DNA of 64,000 nt from the NCBI RefSeq assembly GCF_904846315.1, contig NZ_CAJHAF010000001.1, positions 1,674,001 through 1,738,000 of the forward strand. The letters run 5' to 3'. The stretch comes from Psychrobacter jeotgali (GTDB lineage: Bacteria; Pseudomonadota; Gammaproteobacteria; Pseudomonadales; Moraxellaceae). The notes under the pieces were generated by a model. It worked only from the letters and a program-made list of their open reading frames with translations. It was not told where the DNA came from and searched no databases. How positions within the stretch are numbered: the stretch's first letter is position 1; each line of letters opens with the position of its first letter. The position numbers and the translations under genes were made by a program. Below, piece by piece: positions 49,171 through 57,189 of this stretch.

Positions 49171-51336
49171 ATGTTTAGTAAAGATGATAAAAGAACAGAA
49201 GCGGAAGTCTTTAGCGATTTAAAATTATTATGCCAGTCTGATGGATATCTACATACTATTGCATACTTTTGTTTTAGAGATAACACTGTACGATGTGGCG
49301 AAGAAATACAGAAGGAAGACTTTCTAGAACAGTATGGTACGGATAGACTATTACGGATTGAGATATCTACATTAATCGGTTTGGCATGTACAGCTGAATT
49401 AAATGTAAATTTACCAACTCCTGCTAAAATGCAAGAGTATATAGAGAAGACAGAAGCTTTGCTTTTAGAACTCCATCATTCAATGATACCTGATATTTCA
49501 GATATGTTTAAATTAGACGCTAACAATCAACCAGATAAAAGCTATAATCCCCTTGATAAAGGTGTTTTTTTAAGAGAACCTATATTTTATGGAGGCGAGT
49601 CAGCCTATCATTTTCAATATAGAGATTTATCGGAGTTAAAATATAAACATGATGAAGATTGGATAATAAAAAACAGAGGCTATTCACTGGATGAGTTATT
49701 CTTCATTGTTGAATCTATTGGTTCGTTACAACTTAAAAAGGTTAACAATATACTATCTAAGGTTTTGCAAAAACATCCTGACGAATGGACAGTTTTAGAT
49801 GCATATACATTCACAATAGATGAGATAGAAACTGAGTTATCCATATCTTTGTCTAAACCTTCAATAAGAAAGGTAATTGAGTCTTTTGTATCAATTGATG
49901 ACTACAAATTCAAAAGGCTTGACGATTTTAACCAAAAAAACGCATTTCCAATTATAAAGCTAGATGAGAGTAGTTATCTTCTTTTTCAAAACTATAGTTT
50001 GTTAGAAGCATTGTATGAGTCTCCTTTCTTTTGGTTCTGGGATGATGAATCTTATCGTAGTATCGCAATGACGAATCGAGGCAACTTTACGGAAGATTTT
50101 TCAGTGAGTAGGCTAAGAAGTGTTTTTGGGAATAGTAGAGTTTTCCAAGGTGTAAATATTCTTGAAAAAAAAGGGGTAATTGCTGGAGAAATAGATGTTT
50201 TAGTTTTATTTGCAAACAGGGCTATTGTTCTGCAAGCTAAATCTAAGAAGCTTACGCTAGAATCCAGAAAAGGTAATGATTTAGCTATAAAAAATGACTT
50301 TAAGAAAGCTGTTCAAGATTCGTATGACCAAGCTTATTTATGCTCTGAACTCCTAGTAAATAAAAGTTATGAACTTGAAGATAAAGATGGTCGCAGTATA
50401 GATATTTCAAATATCGAATTTCAAGAAGTGTATCCCGTATGTATTGTATCAGACCACTACCCTGCTCTATTCTTTCAAGCTAAACAATTCTTAGAATTTA
50501 AAAAAACCGACATCATTAGAGCTCCTTTCATTATGGATGTTTTCTTTCTAGATGTTTTTGCTGAAATGCTCAATACACCATTATATTTTTTGAGCTATTT
50601 GAATAGAAGAACAAATTACTCACAAAGAATAACAGCATCTCATGAAATGACCATACTTGCATATCATTTAAAAAACAACTTGTGGTTTGATAATGAAATG
50701 AGCCTGATCCATATAGGAGATGATTTTAATGCTGAGCTAGATATTTCAATGTTGACCAGAAGGGACGGTTTGAACTCTATCCAGACTCCAAAAGGAATAC
50801 TTACAAAATATCAGGGTACTACAGTTGGAAAGTATATTTCTGATATTGAAAAAATGCATAATTCTAATACATTAGATTTTGGATTCTTACTATTAACAAT
50901 TAATCAGCAATCAATTCAGCAAATTAATAAAACGGTTGATTTGATTTGCAGTAAAAGCTTAGCTGATGGCAAAAATCATGATTTTACAATTGGATTTGAA
51001 CATGGCAATGGTGAAGGTTTAACAATTCATTGTAACTACGATGACTATAATATTGCTAAAGCAAGGTTAGAAGACCATGCTAGAAGAAGAAAATATTATA
51101 CAAAATCTAAAAAATGGCATGCTATCTGTATTGATCCAAATACAAAAAATATTAGATTTGGTATGAAGCTCGATTTCCCTTGGGAGTATTCGCGAGAGAT
51201 GGAACAAGCCACTTCCCACATGGCAAAACCTCTATCAACTTTCAATCCTAAAACGAGAATTATGCCTAAAAAAATAGGAAGAAACGAAAAATGCTCTTGC
51301 GGTAGTGGAAAAAAATATAAGAAATGTTGTTTATGA
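49171..51336 (+). CDS. Putative PD-(D/E)XK-like nuclease protein with C-terminal SEC-C zinc motif
   Basis: The soluble protein has about 721 residues. The first 320 residues are helical and match no family I know. Near residue 335-370 lies a restriction-endonuclease-like core: FTEDFSVSRLRSVF, then AGEIDVLVLF (Asp candidate), then RAIVLQAKSKK (the Q-x-K variant of the (D/E)xK motif). The last 20 residues form a SEC-C zinc motif, GRNEKCSCGSGKKYKKCC, as in the tail of SecA and many unrelated proteins. I chose the ATG at 49171, with AAGGA 5 bases upstream; another ATG lies two codons earlier. The gene is clearly more AT-rich than its neighbours and abuts insertion sequences, which suggests recent acquisition. 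A role in defence is only a suggestion. Confidence 0.65.
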   Translation: MFSKDDKRTEAEVFSDLKLLCQSDGYLHTIAYFCFRDNTVRCGEEIQKEDFLEQYGTDRLLRIEISTLIGLACTAELNVNLPTPAKMQEYIEKTEALLLELHHSMIPDISDMFKLDANNQPDKSYNPLDKGVFLREPIFYGGESAYHFQYRDLSELKYKHDEDWIIKNRGYSLDELFFIVESIGSLQLKKVNNILSKVLQKHPDEWTVLDAYTFTIDEIETELSISLSKPSIRKVIESFVSIDDYKFKRLDDFNQKNAFPIIKLDESSYLLFQNYSLLEALYESPFFWFWDDESYRSIAMTNRGNFTEDFSVSRLRSVFGNSRVFQGVNILEKKGVIAGEIDVLVLFANRAIVLQAKSKKLTLESRKGNDLAIKNDFKKAVQDSYDQAYLCSELLVNKSYELEDKDGRSIDISNIEFQEVYPVCIVSDHYPALFFQAKQFLEFKKTDIIRAPFIMDVFFLDVFAEMLNTPLYFLSYLNRRTNYSQRITASHEMTILAYHLKNNLWFDNEMSLIHIGDDFNAELDISMLTRRDGLNSIQTPKGILTKYQGTTVGKYISDIEKMHNSNTLDFGFLLLTINQQSIQQINKTVDLICSKSLADGKNHDFTIGFEHGNGEGLTIHCNYDDYNIAKARLEDHARRRKYYTKSKKWHAICIDPNTKNIRFGMKLDFPWEYSREMEQATSHMAKPLSTFNPKTRIMPKKIGRNEKCSCGSGKKYKKCCL

Positions 51337-51456
51337 TTTATTCAGTTAGTAGATACCATCTTGCCGAACCAGAATCAAGCAGCGATTTTCGCTGTTTGAG
51401 GCTGATAAGGCATTTGGTGTTTTAACACACCAAAGCAGATATGTACTAATTTACGC

Positions 51457-51464
51457 ATGGCGGC
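51457..51464. repeat. Left copy of the IS256 target-site duplication
   Basis: ATGGCGGC, identical to 52767-52774 on the other side of the element. It encodes part of Ala-Ala-Met of the IS110 transposase on the minus strand. Confidence 0.9.
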
Positions 51465-52766
51465 GGGAGTTTCCTAAAAACTTTGTAACTGCTTATAATC
51501 CACTAACCGGAGAATAAGCAATGACTACTCAATCTGACCTTAAAAAACTGGCCGAGCAAATGGCTGGTAGCATGAAAAGCTTCGATGACATCAAAGACTT
51601 CCAAAAGCAGCTCATGCAATCCTTTATCGATACTGCCTTAGAGGCTGAAATGGAAGACCATCTCGGCTATCCCAAGCATGAAAAGGCGGATAAACCAAAC
51701 AAGCGCAATGGACACACTAAAAAGACCGTCCGCAGTGACACAGGCGATCTTGAAATCTCTACCCCAAGAGACCGTGATAGCAGCTTTGAGCCTGTACTCG
51801 TTAGTAAGCATCAAACCCGTATCTCAGGTCTCGATGATAAAATCATATTCCTTTACGCCAAGGGTCAAACCACCACTGAGATCGTAGAGAGCATTAAAGA
51901 GCTCTACGATGTCGACATTTCAAGCAGCTTGGTTTCAAGAGTCACTGACAACATCATAGAGGACATCACCGCTTGGCAGAACCGGCCATTGAGCAGCGTT
52001 TATCCTATTGTCTATCTAGACTGCATTGTCGTCAAAGTACGTCAAGATAAGCAGATTATCAACAAAGCCATTTACTTAGCGCTAGGTGTTGCTCTTGATG
52101 GTAAAAAAGAGCTGCTTGGTATGTGGCTCTCAGAGAATGAAGGCGCTAAGTTCTGGCTTGGCGTACTCACTGAGCTACAAAACCGCGGGGTACAAGATAT
52201 ACTCATTGCCTGTGTCGATGGCTTAAAGGGCTTCCCTGATGCTATCAATACGGTTTACCCTAAAGCACAGGTTCAGCTGTGTATCGTACACATGGTGCGC
52301 TATTCAATGAAGTTCGTACCCTGGACGGATAAGAAGGCCGTAGCGGCTGATTTAAAGGCCATCTACGGCGCTGATACGCTTGAGATAGCAGAGGCCAACC
52401 TTGAGCACTTTGATGAGGTGTGGGGTGATAAGTACCCACATGTGGTCAAGTCTTGGCGTAATAACTGGGAGGGCTTAACGGTGTTCTTTGAGTACCCGAA
52501 AGACATCAGAAAAGCCATTTATACCACCAATGCTATTGAGTCTTTAAACAGCGTGATTCGGACAGCGGTGAATAAGCGTAAGGTGTTCCCATCTGATCAG
52601 GCAGCATTCAAAGTGGTGTACTTAGCAACCCAGCAGGCGTCTAAAAAGTGGTCGATGCCAATCCGTAACTGGACGTCTGCTCTGAATCGTTTTATGATTA
52701 TGTTTGATGACCGTATCAGTAAGCATTTAATCTAAATGGCAGTTACACAGAATCTGGGATGGTCTC
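51465..52766 (+). mobile_element. IS256-family insertion sequence, complete, 1302 bp
   Basis: The element has imperfect terminal inverted repeats. The left end starts GGGAGTTTCCTAAAAACTTT and the right end, read inward, GAGACCATCCCAGATTCTGT; both continue into TGTAACTGC. It is flanked by an 8-bp direct repeat ATGGCGGC (51457-51464 and 52767-52774), matching the 8-9 bp duplications of IS256 elements. It carries one intact transposase gene. Confidence 0.9.
51521..52735 (+). CDS. IS256-family (mutator-type) transposase
   Basis: The 404-residue DDE transposase is complete. N-terminal signs are MEDHLGYPKHEK and KRNGHTKKTVRSDTGDLEISTPRDRDSSFEP. The catalytic core has VYLDCIVVKVR (first Asp), ILIACVDGLKGFPDAI (second Asp) and the late Glu in TTNAIESLNSVIRTAV. 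The signature QLCIVHMVRYS fits the family. It starts 56 bases inside the left end with GGAG upstream. Both the gene and the element ends look intact, so it may still be mobile. Confidence 0.96.
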   Translation: MTTQSDLKKLAEQMAGSMKSFDDIKDFQKQLMQSFIDTALEAEMEDHLGYPKHEKADKPNKRNGHTKKTVRSDTGDLEISTPRDRDSSFEPVLVSKHQTRISGLDDKIIFLYAKGQTTTEIVESIKELYDVDISSSLVSRVTDNIIEDITAWQNRPLSSVYPIVYLDCIVVKVRQDKQIINKAIYLALGVALDGKKELLGMWLSENEGAKFWLGVLTELQNRGVQDILIACVDGLKGFPDAINTVYPKAQVQLCIVHMVRYSMKFVPWTDKKAVAADLKAIYGADTLEIAEANLEHFDEVWGDKYPHVVKSWRNNWEGLTVFFEYPKDIRKAIYTTNAIESLNSVIRTAVNKRKVFPSDQAAFKVVYLATQQASKKWSMPIRNWTSALNRFMIMFDDRISKHLI

Positions 52767-52774
52767 ATGGCGGC
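52767..52774. repeat. Right copy of the IS256 target-site duplication
   Basis: ATGGCGGC, identical to 51457-51464. Confidence 0.9.
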
Positions 52775-53826
52775 ACAGATAGCCTGCATCTTACATTTAC
52801 CGTTTGCAAGCAGACGCTCATACTGCGCTTTGATATCAGGGTTATGTTTGGTTGACACCACCGCTGCCATGTAGAGCTTGGCTCTAATATCACTAGAACC
52901 GTTTTTAGCCAAGCGAGTTTTACCTCTGAACTGACCGGACTGTACTTGTTTGGGTATCAGTCCTAAGAAGGCAGCCGCTTGTGAGGCTTTAGTAAAGCTT
53001 TTATTGTGCATAAGCGTTAGCATCTGTCTTGAGGTGACCGTGCCAACGCCTTTGATACTCTTAAGCAGCTCTTGGTCTTGCTTAAGAGTAGGATGACGAT
53101 CGATATGATCATCAATGTCAGCGTTTAGCTTAGCAATAGCTTCTTGCAAAGCGGCAATCATCTGCTCAATAGATGCGGTAACGATAGGCGCCGTATCGGT
53201 AGCGTCTGCTTTTTCTTGGCGATTTTGCTCACGCTGCAGATCTTCCTGCAGAGCGTCTAAGCGTTTGATTAGAGACTTTAAATGCCGCGCTTCAGCAGGC
53301 GGCGGTGTCCATAAATCAGGTTTGATGCTATAAGCATAGCGGGCTAATAACACACTATCCTTCTTGTCGGTCTTATGACGGCTACCTAAGCTATCAGCAT
53401 AGCTTCTGACGAAAGCAGGATTGACGATACTGATATTAAGACCTTGATCATGTAAGTAGTAAGCGAGGGTCTCATGATAGACGCCTGTGGCCTCTACTGT
53501 GATGTGAATATCACTTAAGTCATCAGTGACGTTGGATTTAAGCCAGTCAATGATGCGGGCAAAGTCTTTATGATCATTTTTAAAGACTTTGGTTTTAACT
53601 TTAAGTTTGTCGATGTCTCTAATCCAAGCTAAATCAAGTTTCGCTTTACTAACATCGATACCGATATAATGGGTCATCTTATTATCTTCCCTTGTTCATG
53701 CAGTGTCACTCAAAGAGGCACTTGGATACCATTCAGAATATGAAGATGAAAGAATGAGCATTGGGCGTTATCTACGTCACAGTGTCTAAGCACTAAGGGT
53801 GCGCTCACGCTCACAATGCTCGTGAT

Positions 53827-53868
53827 TAGATGATAAAGTGTAGCAAGCTTCGATGAAGTTATCATCTA
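53827..53868. repeat. Inverted repeat, 10-bp stem
   Basis: TAGATGATAA and TTATCATCTA are perfect complements separated by 22 bases that contain a smaller AAGCTT-centred fold. Confidence 0.75.
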
Positions 53869-53878
53869 GTCGAGATAC

Positions 53879-53901
53879 AAGGGTGCGTTCTACGCACCCT
53901 T
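53879..53901. repeat. REP-like hairpin
   Basis: AAGGGTGCGT and ACGCACCCTT form a perfect 10-bp stem with a 3-base loop. A second copy of the half-site AAGGGTGCG occurs at 53795-53803, 84 bases to the left. GGTGCG/CGCACC hairpins of this kind are common dispersed palindromes in Moraxellaceae and other bacteria. Confidence 0.75.
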
Positions 53902-54024
53902 TACCCTTTCCAATTACAGCCTCCTTCCCAATCACAACACTTTCATTACAATCAGCAGCATGACGACCGATAAAATAGAACCCATCCAAAATCTAAATAA
54001 TAACTGAAAATATAAGGATGACTG

Positions 54025-54870
54025 ATGACAAAAACTATTTTAATTACTGGCAGCACGGATGGTCTTGGTAAACTTGCCGCTTTAAATTTAGCAAAAGCGG
54101 GACATCACGTGTACTTGCATGGCAGAGACGCCGACAAGCTTGATAGCGTCATTGCGGAGATCAAAGCAGTAGCGACTGGCGCAGCGGTAGACTATATTGA
54201 TGGGTTTGTGGCTGATTTTTCAGATTTAAATGCGGTACGTGACATGGCAGCAGAAGTAAGCAATAAGCTGGCAAAGCTTGATGTGCTCATCAACAACGCT
54301 GGGATTTATACCACTGGCTCACCCGTGACCAAAGACGGATTGGACATACGTTTCGTCGTCAATTATTTAGCGCCTTACGTGTTGACCAACGCCTTATTAC
54401 CACTGCTTAAAAAATCTAATAAAGCGCGTATCGTGAATTTAAGCTCAGCGGCGCAAGCACCAATATCCTATCAAGCATTTGCAGGCAACGAGCGTCTCGA
54501 TGACCAAGCAGCCTATGCGCAAAGCAAGCTAGCGCTTACGATGTGGAGTATGGACTTAGCAGATACCGTCGCAGACGATGATATCAACGTCATCGCGGTC
54601 AATCCAGGCTCGCTACTCAATACCAAAATGGTCGATGAGGCTTATGGAAAATATTGGTCATCGGCAGATAAAGGCGCGAACATCCTAACTGAGCTTGCCA
54701 TCTCAGATGAGTTCGCTGATGATACGGGTAAGTATTTTGACAATGACATCAAAGATGGCGCGCATGGCGATGCCAGAGGCGAATTCGGACAACCACATGC
54801 TGATGCTTTGAATAAAGACGCCATTGCCGAGCTTAACCATCAAACGCAAGATTTATTACAATCGCTATAA
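54025..54870 (+). CDS. Short-chain dehydrogenase/reductase (SDR)
   Basis: The 281-residue oxidoreductase has the SDR cofactor motif ILITGSTDGLGKLAALNLAKAG near the start, NNAGIYTTG, a Ser in VNLSSAA and the catalytic YAQSK. The HGRDADKLD block after strand 2 suggests NADP(H) preference. AAGGATG precedes the ATG. The ABM-family gene follows by 39 bases on the same strand, so the two may act on one substrate. That substrate cannot be inferred. Confidence 0.9.
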   Translation: MTKTILITGSTDGLGKLAALNLAKAGHHVYLHGRDADKLDSVIAEIKAVATGAAVDYIDGFVADFSDLNAVRDMAAEVSNKLAKLDVLINNAGIYTTGSPVTKDGLDIRFVVNYLAPYVLTNALLPLLKKSNKARIVNLSSAAQAPISYQAFAGNERLDDQAAYAQSKLALTMWSMDLADTVADDDINVIAVNPGSLLNTKMVDEAYGKYWSSADKGANILTELAISDEFADDTGKYFDNDIKDGAHGDARGEFGQPHADALNKDAIAELNHQTQDLLQSL

Positions 54871-54909
54871 TATTTAATTAATTATAATATTCAACCATAG
54901 GAAGTACTT

Positions 54910-55215
54910 ATGAACACCCGAGAAAAACAAGCCATCACCCTTGTAGCCAACATCAATGCCAAACCTGAGCACGCCGAAGCTCTCAAGTCTGAGCTGCTCA
55001 AACTCGCCAAAGCGTCACAAACCGAGCAAGGTGCCATTTATTATAATATCCATCAAGATAATGAAAATCTAAATAACTTTATTACTTATGAAGTTTGGGA
55101 AAATCAGGAGCTAATGGAGCAGCATGGACGAAGCGAGCATTTTCAAAACTTTATGAAGGTGACAAAAGATATGATTGATGACTCAAAAATGACGCAAATG
55201 ACCCGTATTGCGTAG
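54910..55215 (+). CDS. ABM-family (YgiN-like) monooxygenase
   Basis: The 101-residue protein has the antibiotic-biosynthesis-monooxygenase fold pattern: ITLVANINAKPEHAEALKSEL, QGAIYYNIHQDNEN, TYEVWENQELMEQHGRSEHFQNF. Members are small dimeric quinone-related oxygenases or stress proteins. AGGAAG lies upstream. It is probably co-transcribed with the SDR gene. Confidence 0.88.
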   Translation: MNTREKQAITLVANINAKPEHAEALKSELLKLAKASQTEQGAIYYNIHQDNENLNNFITYEVWENQELMEQHGRSEHFQNFMKVTKDMIDDSKMTQMTRIA

Positions 55216-55427
55216 GTTTTATTTAAATAAACATTAATATCCTTTTGATACTGCCTTGCATAGAATTGAGACTTCAATTTGTTTCTTTTAATGGTTTCTA
55301 CCGCGATTACTGCCCGATGAATTGCAGTAGAAACCATCCTAAACAAGCTCAAAAAAGATTTAGTATGGCTTTAACACCTAATTGAAGCGTAATTGTTTAT
55401 CATTATTAATCAAGATAAGGATATCTT

Positions 55428-56480
55428 ATGAAAATCAAAAACCACCCAAAGCTAAAAAAACTCGCCTTTAAAGCACAAAAAATCATCATTAAAAGAATAG
55501 TTAATCTACCCAAACCTATTCTACAAAAAATCGCTGGCAAGCCTATCACTATAGACGGACAAACTTTTGATTTGTCGCTACAAGTGCTATTAAAGCTATT
55601 TGGCCCACCACCCAATCAAGTAGCAAGTGTGGCAGCCACTCGTGCCATGATGAACACGCAAAGCGCTTTGCTGGCGCAGCCTGATAACAAAGACATTATT
55701 ACTGATGAATTTACACTTGACGTATCGGGCGGTGATAACATTCGCTTGCGTCGTTATCGTCATCGAAACGCTGGCAAAAATAATCAACCGGCTTTGGTCT
55801 TTTATCATGGTGGTGGTTATGTCGGCGGCTCGCTTGAATCCCACGATTTGGTTTGTCAGCAGTTAGCATCTGATGGCAATTGCACCGTTATCGCAGTAGA
55901 TTACCGCCGCACACCTGAGCACTCTTTCCCTACTCCTGTCAACGATGGGCTGGCCGCTTTCCACTATATCGTCAATAATGCCGACAAATTTGGCGTTGAT
56001 GCAAATCGTTTAGCGGTTGGCGGTGATAGCGCAGGCGGCAACTTAGCCGCTGTCGTGGCGCAGCAAACTAAAGGCGATACTCATCCGCCAAAGCTGCAAT
56101 TATTATGGGTACCTTGGGTCGACATGAGCCGTGAGCGTGAATCTTATGAGTTATTTGCTACAGGGTTCTTTTTGGAGCGCTCAAAAATGCGCTGGTTCAC
56201 TGAGTATTATATAGATGATGAAGCCGATAAAACCAACCCAATGGCGTCGCCGATATTTGGAGAGGTTAAAGGCGTTGCGCCTGCCGTTATTTTAGTAGCC
56301 GGATTTGATCCACTACGTGATGAAGGCATTGCTTATGCGGATAAGCTTAAAGAGGCGGGCGTAGAGACTGAGCTTAAAGTCTATGAAACCCTGCCGCATC
56401 TATTTCCGCTTTTTGCAGGGGAGATTGAAGACGCAAAAGTGGCTTTTGATGATGCAACGCGGGCGCTTCGGGGGTTATAG
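55428..56480 (+). CDS. Alpha/beta hydrolase, hormone-sensitive-lipase (HSL) esterase type
   Basis: The 350-residue enzyme has the HSL oxyanion motif FYHGGGYVGG and the nucleophile motif VGGDSAGGNLAA. The acid is likely Asp in AGFDPLRDEG and the base His in LPHLFPLF. About 100 residues precede the oxyanion motif, forming a cap-like region rich in Lys at its start. No signal peptide is evident, so it is probably a cytoplasmic esterase. AAGGAT precedes the ATG. Confidence 0.92.
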   Translation: MKIKNHPKLKKLAFKAQKIIIKRIVNLPKPILQKIAGKPITIDGQTFDLSLQVLLKLFGPPPNQVASVAATRAMMNTQSALLAQPDNKDIITDEFTLDVSGGDNIRLRRYRHRNAGKNNQPALVFYHGGGYVGGSLESHDLVCQQLASDGNCTVIAVDYRRTPEHSFPTPVNDGLAAFHYIVNNADKFGVDANRLAVGGDSAGGNLAAVVAQQTKGDTHPPKLQLLWVPWVDMSRERESYELFATGFFLERSKMRWFTEYYIDDEADKTNPMASPIFGEVKGVAPAVILVAGFDPLRDEGIAYADKLKEAGVETELKVYETLPHLFPLFAGEIEDAKVAFDDATRALRGL

Positions 56481-56518
56481 GGTGTTGTTAAAACAAATCA
56501 AAAAAACCTGTTAGCTTT

Positions 56519-56534
56519 ATATCAGTACTGATAT
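56519..56534. promoter_or_regulatory. Palindromic operator overlapping the -10 of the higBA-like promoter
   Basis: ATATCAGTACTGATAT is a perfect 16-bp palindrome. It overlaps a TATAAT box at 56532-56537, about 25 bases before the toxin start. This is the expected layout for autorepression by the antitoxin. The -35 element is poor. Confidence 0.65.
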
Positions 56535-56561
56535 AATTGTCTAATAATGACAGGGGCAGAT

Positions 56562-56894
56562 ATGAAAGATATTGAGTTTTTAGGCACCTCATTAGAAGAC
56601 GTTCGCTCGTTCCCTGATGACATTAAACAAGATACAGGCTATCAATTACACAAAGTACAAATAGGTGATATGCCTGACAACTACAAACCTATGAGCAGTA
56701 TAGGAAGCAGTGTCGTAGAAATTCGTCTAAAAGACAGTAATGGTATTTATCGAGTTATTTATACTGCAAAATTTGCTGATACTGTTTACGTACTCCATGC
56801 TTTTACCAAAAAAACTCAAAAGACGCCTCAATCTGATATTAATCTTGCAAAATTAAGACTTAAATCACTCATACAGGATTTAAAAGATGACTAA
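56562..56894 (+). CDS. HigB-like toxin (phage Gp49-like / RelE superfamily)
   Basis: The 110-residue protein has the Gp49-like pattern: MKDIEFLGTSLEDVRSFPDD, ARQDTGYQLHKVQIG-like KQDTGYQLHKVQIGDMP, VVEIRLKDSNGIYRVIYTAKF and VLHAFTKKTQKTPQSDI. Such toxins are usually ribosome-dependent mRNA interferases. I chose the ATG at 56562 with AGGGG 6 bases upstream; another ATG lies five codons earlier. It overlaps the antitoxin gene by 8 bases, in toxin-first order as in higBA. Confidence 0.9.
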   Translation: MKDIEFLGTSLEDVRSFPDDIKQDTGYQLHKVQIGDMPDNYKPMSSIGSSVVEIRLKDSNGIYRVIYTAKFADTVYVLHAFTKKTQKTPQSDINLAKLRLKSLIQDLKDD

Positions 56895-57153
56895 ATACAC
56901 CTCTGCATTTGACGCCTTATGTGATACTCCTACTCAAAGCGCTAATCTAAAATTGCGTGCTGAACTTATGCATCATATTACAGATATTATTAAACAAACA
57001 CCGGGCACTCAAAGCGAGATTGCCAAGCTTTGCGGAATTACACAACCTCGTCTTAATGACTTATTACAAGGTAAAATTAGCAAGTTTAGCCTAGATGCAT
57101 TGGTGAACATTAATGCTAATTTAGGCGTTGAAATCAGCCTTGATTTTGCTTGA
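56887..57153 (+). CDS. HigA-like antitoxin (XRE family HTH)
   Basis: The 88-residue protein has one helix-turn-helix of the XRE type (TQSEIAKLCGITQPRLNDLLQGKISKFSLDALVNI). It ends with a short beta strand region (GVEISLDFA). It overlaps the toxin gene by 8 bases. It should neutralise the toxin and repress the operon by binding the palindrome upstream. Confidence 0.92.
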   Translation: MTKYTSAFDALCDTPTQSANLKLRAELMHHITDIIKQTPGTQSEIAKLCGITQPRLNDLLQGKISKFSLDALVNINANLGVEISLDFA

Positions 57154-57189
57154 TAGGGTTTTGAATGCTAGGATATAAAACCACTCCCC

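Larger units (their letters stand above)
51375..53677 (-). pseudogene. IS110-family transposase, interrupted by the IS256-family element
   Basis: The 5' part (53677 down to 52767) encodes an IS110 transposase. It has the DEDD-type RuvC-like N-terminus MTHYIGIDVSKAKLDLAW with TVEATGVYHETLAYYLHDQG and RHKTDKKDSVLLARYA, then the Tnp_20 part with SIKGVGTVTSRQMLTLM and AAFLGLIPKQVQSG. The normal sequence stops at MQAICAAM, where IS256 DNA begins. It resumes in frame left of that element as AAMRKLVHICFGVLKHQMPYQ and ends with a stop at 51375. Removing the IS256 element and one 8-bp duplication restores a 330-residue reading frame. The fused ORF ends in 13 residues read from the IS256 end, so the enzyme lacks its last 27 normal residues and is probably inactive. 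Confidence 0.93.
51352..53732 (-). mobile_element. IS110-family element, split by an IS256-family element (ends tentative)
   Basis: The IS110-type transposase gene and its flanks occupy this stretch on the minus strand. Exact ends are uncertain because IS110 elements lack clear inverted repeats. An 8-bp direct repeat GATACCAT occurs at 51352-51359 and 53725-53732 and may mark boundaries, but the true right end could extend further into the non-coding region up to about 53790. Confidence 0.5.
53678..54024. other. Non-coding region upstream of the IS110 transposase, with hairpins
   Basis: About 347 bases without a credible gene. The part next to the transposase start (53678 to about 53790) is the IS110 non-coding end, with a small hairpin at 53702-53722 (AGTG...CACT). 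The part from about 53795 is rich in inverted repeats, listed separately. The SDR gene start has AAGGATG just upstream at the right end. Confidence 0.6.

Noticed and set aside
49171..51336. Annotation as SecA-related protein because of the SEC-C motif
   Set aside because: Only the last 20 residues resemble the SecA tail; no DEAD-motor motifs are present, so a translocase role is unsupported.
52727..52766. C-terminal end MRPSQILCNCHLD of the IS110 transposase as a natural terminus
   Set aside because: These codons are read from the right end of the IS256 element. The genuine C-terminus continues on the far side of that element.
53786..53989. Open reading frame of 67 codons on the minus strand in the hairpin region
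   Set aside because: It reads through inverted repeats and REP-like DNA, has no ribosome site and resembles translated repeat sequence, not a protein.
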